NCBI GenBank assembly: GCA_021815655.1
Contig: JAKAGJ010000032.1
Coordinates: forward strand, 1 to 10,004
Length of the DNA: 10,004 nt
From: Deltaproteobacteria bacterium
GTDB taxonomy: Bacteria > Desulfobacterota > Desulfarculia > Desulfarculales > Desulfarculaceae
Reading direction: 5' to 3'
Below the pieces are notes generated by a model. It was not told the DNA's origin. It made no database searches and saw only the letters and a list, made by a program, of their open reading frames with translations. This document shows, in pieces, positions 5,320 through 10,004 of this stretch (position 1 is its first letter; each line of letters begins with the position of its first letter). The translations under genes and the position numbers were made by a program.

Positions 5320-7013
5320 CCAGCCGGACGCGGGACGCCGCCATCCTGGGGGGCATCCTGGCCCTGGCCGCGGCCATGGCCGTGCCCCTGGTGCTGAAAA
5401 ACCCCAACCTGGGTTCCGACTCCCTGCGCTGTCTGCTGCCCATGCACAACCTCATGGCCGGCCAGGGCTACAGCATCTCCGGCCAGACCCAGATCACCTA
5501 CCCGCCGGGCTTCGGCATCCTGGCCTACCTGGTCTTTCTTCTGTGCCGCGACATCGAGCTTTCGGGCATGCTGGTGAACCTGGCCTCCTACCTGCTGTTG
5601 CCGCCTTTGCTCTACGCCTGCGCCAAGCAGGCCTTTGGCCGCCGGGCCGGGCTGCTGGCCGCCTTCCTTGGTGCCGTGGGCCCCTACTATCTCAAGTACT
5701 CCTGGGTCAATTTCACCGACCTGCCCTTCGCGGTATTGCTGCTGCTTAGTTTCTACCTGTGCCTGCGCCTGCTGGAAGCTGGCCCCGCGCCCTGGCGCGG
5801 CGCGCTCCTGGGCCTGTGCCTGGGCTTCGCCTATCTGGTGCGCCCCGAGGGCTTCCAGATCGCGGGCCTGTGCGTGGCCGGTTTGGGGTTGCTGGGCCTT
5901 CTGGCCTGGCGGGGACACCCCTGGGCGCCGCCGGCCTGGCCCCGCCATCCCCGGGTGCTGCTGGCGCCCCTGGCCATGGCCCTGGCCTTCCTCCTGCTGG
6001 CCGCGCCCTACGTGTTTTTTCTGCACGAGCACACCGGCCGCTGGACCATCTCCACCAAGTTCCGCCAGACGCTCATCGTCTACGGCGAGGGCGTGGTGGA
6101 CGGCTTCGACACCGCCGTCAAGGAGCGGCGCGAGGCCTCGCCGCTATTGAACGAGGACGTGCCGCTGAGCATGCTGGACTACATCCGCCAACAGGGTGGG
6201 AAGTTCCCTCTGCGGGTGGCCCTGAACCTGCGCGAGGAGGCCCGCCTGCTGGCCAAGATGGGCTACCAGGCCTTGGCTCCGGCCCTGCTGCTGGGGCTCC
6301 TGGCGGCGCTCAGGCGGCGGGCGCCCTGGGCTGGAGCGCGTCTGACGCCCCGGGGCGTCCGCTTGGCCGGGGCCTTCCTGGTCTTCACCAGCCCCCTGGC
6401 CGGGCTCCTGATCTTCTACATCACCGACCGCTTCCTGCTGGGCTACACCCTTTTTAGCCTGATGCTCCTGGCGGCCCTCAACGTGCGGCTGCTGGAGATG
6501 CTTTTGCCCCCGCGCCGCCAGGCCCTGGGCCTGGCCCTGGTGGGCCTGGCCGGGTGCTTGAGCGTCAGCGGCCTGGGCCAGGCCCTCCTGCCAGGCCTTC
6601 CCCGGGTCTTGCGCCCGCCCCTGGCCTTGAGCGAGGCCCTGGCCGAGCGCCACGCCAACGCCGGGGTGCGCGCCGCCGGCCTGTGGCTGGCCCGGCGGGA
6701 GATGAGCAAGGGCGACTTCGTGGTGGCCGGGGTGAAGAAGCTGGAGACGTTCATCTTCTACGCCAAGGGCCAGGACCCCGAGGCGCGCCTTGAGGTGGCC
6801 ACCATCACCTCCTCCCAGAGCCTGGAGGAGGCGGCCCGCGTCGTCACCCAGGGGCGCGCCGACTTTTTGCTCCTGGACCAGCACTACGTGCGGGATTACC
6901 CGGCCCTGTTGCGCCTGTGGCAAGACCCTGGCCTGGCCCCGGGGCTGGGGCTCAGCCTGTGGCACGCCGACCCGGCCGGGCGTTTCATGCTCTTTCGGGC
7001 CGCCGGACGCTGA
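5316..7013 (+). CDS. GT-C family membrane glycosyltransferase (ArnT/PMT-like)
   Basis: The 565-residue protein is a probable inner-membrane GT-C enzyme that would use a polyprenyl-phosphate sugar to modify a glycan, lipid or protein on the outer face. About 12 hydrophobic segments are visible by eye between residues 8 and 424, starting at 8-28 and including 133-152, 181-199, 212-235, 348-369, 372-393 and 403-424. The first outer loop has NLGSDSLRCL (31-40), with the acidic residue expected near the end of helix 1, and YPPGFGILAYL (62-72), a common GT-C pattern. LVRPEGF is at 174-180 and DRFLLGYTLF at 371-380. Residues about 425-565 form a soluble, probably periplasmic, C-terminal domain. It starts inside the gmhB stop (ATGA overlap) with only a weak ribosome site, so coupling to gmhB is likely. 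The donor and acceptor are unknown. An O-antigen ligase or polymerase is less likely given the loop motifs. Confidence 0.78.
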   Translation: MTSRTRDAAILGGILALAAAMAVPLVLKNPNLGSDSLRCLLPMHNLMAGQGYSISGQTQITYPPGFGILAYLVFLLCRDIELSGMLVNLASYLLLPPLLYACAKQAFGRRAGLLAAFLGAVGPYYLKYSWVNFTDLPFAVLLLLSFYLCLRLLEAGPAPWRGALLGLCLGFAYLVRPEGFQIAGLCVAGLGLLGLLAWRGHPWAPPAWPRHPRVLLAPLAMALAFLLLAAPYVFFLHEHTGRWTISTKFRQTLIVYGEGVVDGFDTAVKERREASPLLNEDVPLSMLDYIRQQGGKFPLRVALNLREEARLLAKMGYQALAPALLLGLLAALRRRAPWAGARLTPRGVRLAGAFLVFTSPLAGLLIFYITDRFLLGYTLFSLMLLAALNVRLLEMLLPPRRQALGLALVGLAGCLSVSGLGQALLPGLPRVLRPPLALSEALAERHANAGVRAAGLWLARREMSKGDFVVAGVKKLETFIFYAKGQDPEARLEVATITSSQSLEEAARVVTQGRADFLLLDQHYVRDYPALLRLWQDPGLAPGLGLSLWHADPAGRFMLFRAAGR

Positions 7014-7015
7014 AG

Positions 7016-7031
7016 CGCCCCGGGCGGGGCG
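7016..7031 (+). terminator. GC-rich hairpin just after the glycan operon (weak terminator candidate)
   Basis: A perfect 6-bp stem, 7016-7021 with 7026-7031, and a 4-base loop begin three bases after the GT-C stop codon. No T run follows, so it is not a classical intrinsic terminator. It may slow polymerase or protect the mRNA end. Confidence 0.3.
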
Positions 7032-7040
7032 GGGCCAAGG

Positions 7041-7062
7041 AAATAAGTGTATAGTAAAAATG
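7041..7062 (+). promoter_or_regulatory. Candidate promoter for ruvB
   Basis: This is the only AT-rich patch in the window, and it sits in the gap before ruvB. TATAGT at 7050-7055 is one mismatch from the sigma70 -10 consensus. A start point near 7060-7063 would give a leader of about 55 bases. No good -35 box is found 16-18 bases upstream, where the sequence is G-rich. Confidence 0.35.
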
Positions 7063-7119
7063 ATCGGCGCTAGCGGCGGCCCGGGGGCGCGGCGCCCCTC
7101 GGCGAAAGGCATGGCATGA
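7060..7119 (+). CDS. Possible 19-codon leader ORF overlapping the ruvB start
   Basis: An ATG at 7060 opens a 19-residue frame ([19 protein letters not shown]) whose TGA overlaps the ruvB ATG as ATGA. There is no ribosome site at a normal distance. If transcription starts near 7060 the message would be leaderless. No family is recognised. It may be chance, but the ATGA overlap is the arrangement used for coupling elsewhere in the window. Confidence 0.15.
   Translation: MIGASGGPGARRPSAKGMA
7084..7098 (+). other. Hairpin in the ruvB leader
   Basis: A 6-bp perfect stem, 7084-7089 with 7093-7098, and a 3-base loop end seven bases before the AAAGG (7105-7109) that may serve as the ruvB ribosome site. 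The arms are the same sequences as those of the hairpin at 7016-7031, so the two could also pair with each other in a read-through message. Confidence 0.3.
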
Positions 7120-8153
7120 CCCCCCACGACGACCCCCTGTCCTGCCGCCTGGTGGATGGCGGCCCTTGCCCCGAGGACCAGGGGCTGGACAGCCTGCGTC
7201 CTTCCAGCCTGGCCGAATACGTGGGGCAGGAGGAGGCCAAGGCCAACCTGAGCGTCTTCATCGCCGCGGCCCGCCAGCGCGGCGAGGCCCTGGACCACGT
7301 GCTCCTGCACGGCCACCCCGGCCTGGGCAAGACCACCCTGGCCCACATCCTGGCCGGGGAGCTGGGCGTGGGCATCACCGCCACCAGCGGGCCGGTTCTG
7401 GAGCGCCCCGGCGATCTGGCCGCCATCCTCACCAACCTGCAACCCCGCGACGTGCTCTTCGTGGACGAGATACACCGCCTCAACCACGTGGTGGAGGAGG
7501 TGCTCTATCCGGCCATGGAGGACTTCCACCTGGACCTGATAATCGGCCAGGGGCCCAGCGCCCGCACGGTCAAGCTGGACCTGGCGCCCTTTACCCTGGT
7601 GGGGGCCACCACCCGCGCCGGGCTCATCACCCCGCCCTTGCGCGACCGCTTCGGGGTGCAGGTGCGGGTGGATTTCTACACCCCCGCCGAGCTGGCCCTG
7701 ATCGTGACCCGCTCGGCGCGCATTCTGGGCCTGGTCATGGACGCCGACGGCGCCCTGGAGATCGCCCGGCGCTCGCGGGCCACCCCGCGCATCGCCAACC
7801 GTCTGCTCAAGCGCGTGCGCGACTTCGCCCAGGTGGAGGCCGACGGCCGCGTCAGCCGCGAGCTGGCCGATTACGCCCTGGGCCGCCTGGGCGTGGACCA
7901 GTTGGGCCTGGACCGCCTGGACCGCGAATTGCTCGGCGCCATCATCCAGAAGTTCGACGGCGGGCCGGTGGGCTTGAGCAACCTTTCCGCCGCCGTGGGC
8001 GAGGAGGCCCAGACCCTGGAGGAGGTCTACGAGCCCTACCTGATCCAGCAAGGCTTCTTGAAGCGCACCCCCCAGGGGCGCGTGGCCACTCCCCGGGCTT
8101 ATCAGCACCTGGGGCTCTCCCCCAGCCGGGGGGCGCAGAGCCGGCTGTTCTAG
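7116..8153 (+). CDS. ruvB: Holliday junction branch migration ATPase RuvB
   Basis: RuvB is the hexameric AAA+ motor that, with RuvA, drives Holliday junction branch migration in recombination and repair. The 345-residue product aligns by eye along its whole length with E. coli RuvB. Marks are [12 protein letters not shown] (27-38), Walker [10 protein letters not shown] (66-74), Walker B VLFVDEIH (113-120), sensor 1 GATTRAG (163-169), RDRFG with the Arg finger region (176-180), sensor 2 [17 protein letters not shown] (222-238), and the winged-helix DNA-binding part [16 protein letters not shown] to [10 protein letters not shown] (282-322). Differences are His67 where Pro is usual in Walker A, and Gln320 where Arg is common in RTPRGR. 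Both are probably tolerated. The ribosome site (AAAGG, 7105-7109) is weak. ruvA and ruvC are not adjacent: the upstream neighbour is the glycan operon, and a histidine kinase follows after 28 bases. Confidence 0.97.
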   Translation: MTPHDDPLSCRLVDGGPCPEDQGLDSLRPSSLAEYVGQEEAKANLSVFIAAARQRGEALDHVLLHGHPGLGKTTLAHILAGELGVGITATSGPVLERPGDLAAILTNLQPRDVLFVDEIHRLNHVVEEVLYPAMEDFHLDLIIGQGPSARTVKLDLAPFTLVGATTRAGLITPPLRDRFGVQVRVDFYTPAELALIVTRSARILGLVMDADGALEIARRSRATPRIANRLLKRVRDFAQVEADGRVSRELADYALGRLGVDQLGLDRLDRELLGAIIQKFDGGPVGLSNLSAAVGEEAQTLEEVYEPYLIQQGFLKRTPQGRVATPRAYQHLGLSPSRGAQSRLF

Positions 8154-8181
8154 GCCCGGCCCGCATGCACCGGGAGGCGCC

Positions 8182-9345
8182 ATGACCATCCGCCGCCGCC
8201 TGCGCCACGTCGCCCGCAAGCCCATACCCTACTGGGCCTCGCCGGCGGCCCGCGCCCTGTTCCAGAACATCAGCGAGGCCATGAGCGACGGCATGCTGGT
8301 CTGTGATCGCCAGGGGCGCATCATTCTGGTCAACCCCGCCCTGGGGCGCATGCTGGGGCGCGAGCCCCAGTCCCTGCTGGGCCAGACCTGGGCCGCGCTG
8401 TTCTTCGATGGCCGCGACGCCAACGACGCCTTCAACGATCTGGTGCTGGAGGTGGTGCAGAACCAGGTCTGCCACCACAACCGCCAGGTGACCTATCATC
8501 CGCCCCAAGGCCCGCCCCGGGAACTGATCGTCACCACCGACCTGCTCCTGGATCAGGGCAGCCAGACCCGCGACGCCATCGGCATGCTGGCGGTATTCAG
8601 GGACGTCAGCGAGATGAAGGCCCTGCACCACCGCGAGCAGGAGCTGTTGCAGAAAAGCCGGCGATTGTACCAGGAAAAGCTGGAGGGGCTGGAGCATCTG
8701 GCCCGGGCCGTGGCCCACGAGATCAGGAACCCGGTGATGAGCATCGGGGGCTTGAGCCTGCGCCTGCTGAACCAGTGCGGTCAGGAGGGGCAACAGGCCC
8801 AGTACCTTGAGCGCATCGTGTCCAGCAGCCGGCGCCTGGAGGAGATCGTCGAGCAGGTGGAGGCCTACGCCTCCCTGCCGGCGCCCCGCCCGGAGCCCCT
8901 GGCCCTGCTGCCCTGGCTGCAAGGGTTGGCCCAGGCCTACCAAACCCGCGCCCAGGCCCAGGGAGTGGCTTTCCAGGGGCTTGAGGCCCCGCCGGAGCTG
9001 GCGGGGCTGACGGCGTCGGCCGATCCCAAGCTCCTGGAGCGCCTCATGCGGGTGCTCTTGGACAACGCCCTGGAGGCCATGCCCCAGGGCGGAGGGCTGC
9101 GCCTGGAGCTGGCCCGCCAGGACGACCCCGCCGAGGCCCTCATCAGCGTGACCGACAGCGGCAAGGGCATCGCGCCGGAGGACCTGCCCTTTATCTTCGA
9201 CCCTTTCTTCACCACCAAGGCGGCCGGCGTGGGCATGAACCTGGCCATGGCCAAGCGCATCGCAGATGAGCATGGCGCCCGCCTGACGGCCCTTAGCCAA
9301 CCCGGCCAGGGCGCCACCTTTAGCCTGAGCCTGCCCCTGGGCTAG
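8182..9345 (+). CDS. Cytosolic PAS-domain sensor histidine kinase
   Basis: The 387-residue protein has a PAS domain at about 25-145 (ISEAMSDGMLVCDRQGRIILVNPALGRMLG to VFRDVSEMK), a short coiled linker at about 146-172, a HisKA dimer domain with H-box AVAHEIRNPVMSIGG (176-190, phosphoacceptor His179), and a HATPase_c domain with N-box LLDNALEAM (292-300), G1 VTDSGKGI (323-330), F-box FDPFFTTK (339-346) and G2 GVGMNLAMA (349-357). There is no signal peptide or membrane segment, so it should sense an internal cue through PAS or a partner. GGGAGG at 8172-8177 precedes the ATG by 4 bases. It follows ruvB by 28 bases and is probably cotranscribed. No response regulator is in the window, so its partner is unknown. 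The layout resembles NtrB-like kinases, but the specific pathway cannot be named. Confidence 0.92.
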   Translation: MTIRRRLRHVARKPIPYWASPAARALFQNISEAMSDGMLVCDRQGRIILVNPALGRMLGREPQSLLGQTWAALFFDGRDANDAFNDLVLEVVQNQVCHHNRQVTYHPPQGPPRELIVTTDLLLDQGSQTRDAIGMLAVFRDVSEMKALHHREQELLQKSRRLYQEKLEGLEHLARAVAHEIRNPVMSIGGLSLRLLNQCGQEGQQAQYLERIVSSSRRLEEIVEQVEAYASLPAPRPEPLALLPWLQGLAQAYQTRAQAQGVAFQGLEAPPELAGLTASADPKLLERLMRVLLDNALEAMPQGGGLRLELARQDDPAEALISVTDSGKGIAPEDLPFIFDPFFTTKAAGVGMNLAMAKRIADEHGARLTALSQPGQGATFSLSLPLG

Positions 9346-9367
9346 CCCCGGGCCAGGGGCCTCAGGC
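9323..9367. terminator. Long imperfect inverted repeat at the convergent gene junction (candidate two-way terminator)
   Basis: Arms 9323-9329 and 9361-9367 (7 bp) plus 9333-9340 and 9353-9360 (8 bp) pair perfectly. There is one 3-base bulge (9330-9332) and a 12-base loop. The structure includes the stop codons of both the kinase (9343-9345) and the minus-strand hydrolase (9362-9364). It is symmetrical enough to form on both strands. Neither side has a T run, so intrinsic termination is uncertain. Confidence 0.5.
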
Positions 9368-10004
9368 CGCCTCAAGGCTGCGCCGCACCAGCAGCCGGCA
9401 GCAACCCAGGATGGACTCGGCGCCGTAGACGGTCAATTCGTCATGGTAGAAGCGGGCGAAAAGGGCGCGGGCCATGGCCTCGGGGTCCTGCCCCCGGGCC
9501 AGGCCTTGGCAAATGCCCTGATGCTGGCGCTCCAGGTTGGCGCGGGTGGCCTCCAGGTAGGCGGCCGCCGCCGGCCCCTGGAAGCAGTCCTGGTGCCCCA
9601 GCCCCAGGGCCGCCGGGGCGCGGGCGGCGATGGCCGCCAGGGAGTCCATATACTCGGGGTAGGAGACGAAGTACAGGGGGAAGCCGGGGCGCCCCCGAGT
9701 GCAGAAGCCGGCGGAGTCGGCGGCCAGGAGCACGCCCTCGCTGGGCACAAAGCAGACAAGGCCGTCGGGCACGTGCCCCGGCGCGGCCAGGAAATGGACC
9801 TGGATATCCCCCAGGTCCAGGACCTGGCCGGGCTGCAACTCACGCACCGGCGGCGGCAGGAGCGGCAGGCAAGCCGGGCAAGGGCCGGCCAGGCCATCGC
9901 GCTGGGACACCTGGCTGGAGGTGAAGGCGTCCTCCAGCGCGAAGCGCGCCGCCGTGGCCGGCTTTTGCAGAAAGGCCCGCGAGCCGGGGCTGAGGCCGAG
10001 CTCC
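9362..10004 (-). CDS. Metallo-beta-lactamase-fold hydrolase, N-terminus outside window
   Basis: The minus-strand frame is open through the right edge. The in-window GTG at 9910 is not the start, since about 31 more codons in frame lie upstream. About 213 residues are visible. The C-terminal half of the fold is clear: VHFLAAPGHVPDG (His codon at 9773-9775) is the third metal His region, VLLAADSAG (Asp codon at 9716-9718) is the bridging Asp, and LGLGHQDC (His codon at 9593-9595) is the last His. The first HxHxDH motif should lie to the right of the window. A CPAC pair (codons near 9869-9880) sits in the loop before the third strand. An alpha-helical tail follows. The substrate is not evident: this superfamily includes thioesterase/glyoxalase II-like enzymes, lactonases and nucleases. 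It converges on the kinase gene with a 16-base gap. Confidence 0.8.
   Translation of the reverse strand, partial: ELGLSPGSRAFLQKPATAARFALEDAFTSSQVSQRDGLAGPCPACLPLLPPPVRELQPGQVLDLGDIQVHFLAAPGHVPDGLVCFVPSEGVLLAADSAGFCTRGRPGFPLYFVSYPEYMDSLAAIAARAPAALGLGHQDCFQGPAAAAYLEATRANLERQHQGICQGLARGQDPEAMARALFARFYHDELTVYGAESILGCCRLLVRRSLEAA

Noticed and set aside
5288..6457. Plus-strand open frames inside the GT-C gene (5288-5749, 5635-6150, 5759-6457)
   Set aside because: Pro/Arg/Ala-rich alternative frames of a membrane protein gene. Only the 5316 frame gives membrane helices and GT-C motifs.
7116..8185. The 7166-8185 plus-strand frame inside ruvB
   Set aside because: Gly/Pro/Arg-rich shadow of ruvB with no domain.
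6144..8225. A 693-codon minus-strand open frame across the end of the GT-C gene and all of ruvB
   Set aside because: It is antisense to two well-supported genes, is rich in Gln, Gly, Ala and His as expected of reverse reading of GC-rich codons, and shows no domain.
7942..9375. Minus-strand open frame of 477 codons opposite the kinase
   Set aside because: It overlaps the kinase completely and has no recognisable domain. The real minus-strand gene is in another frame further right.
1..10004. CRISPR arrays, tRNA, rRNA, insertion sequences, prophage or attachment sites
   Set aside because: No spaced repeats, cloverleaf-like segments, transposase motifs or flanking terminal repeats were seen on reading both strands.

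Overview
This is a dense, very GC-rich stretch of bacterial chromosome. Codon third positions are almost always G or C, and genes are packed end to end. The only clearly AT-rich patch is about 25 bases near 7041-7065. The style (cytosolic PAS histidine kinase with an FDPFFTTK box, RuvB sequence, overlapping operon genes) suggests a GC-rich Gram-negative such as a Desulfobacterota/Deltaproteobacteria member. That placement is inference from protein style, not from a marker gene.

Positions 1-7013 hold a plus-strand operon for a surface glycan. It begins with the 3' part of a GT-B-like protein, possibly a glycosyltransferase. It continues with a nonulosonic (sialic-acid-like) acid module: neuA (CMP-sugar activation), neuB (PEP-dependent C9 sugar synthase), neuC (hydrolysing UDP-sugar 2-epimerase) and neuD (PglD/NeuD-type acyltransferase). 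A GmhB-type heptose bisphosphate phosphatase and a multi-spanning GT-C membrane glycosyltransferase follow. From neuA onward every gene overlaps the next (14 bp once, then four overlaps of 4 bp), so translation is probably coupled. NeuC would make the free N-acyl mannosamine-type sugar, NeuB would condense it with PEP, NeuA would form the CMP donor and NeuD would acylate a precursor or product. The flanking transferases would place sugars on an LPS, capsule or glycoprotein acceptor. The window cannot decide between N-acetylneuraminic and legionaminic acid, because the legionaminate-specific dehydratase and aminotransferase are not in it.

After a 102-base gap with a candidate promoter and hairpins come ruvB (7116-8153), without ruvA or ruvC beside it, and a soluble PAS histidine kinase (8182-9345) without a response regulator. 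On the minus strand, a metallo-beta-lactamase-fold hydrolase (9362-10004) runs off the right edge and converges on the kinase. A long imperfect inverted repeat spans both stop codons at this junction.

The least expected signals are: a G8 run in neuD that forms a correctly phased slippery heptamer, where a -1 shift would fuse NeuD to GmhB; a NeuC in which a normally conserved Asp is Val; the 15-bp inverted repeat at the convergent junction; and repeated complementary hairpin arms between the GT-C gene and ruvB.
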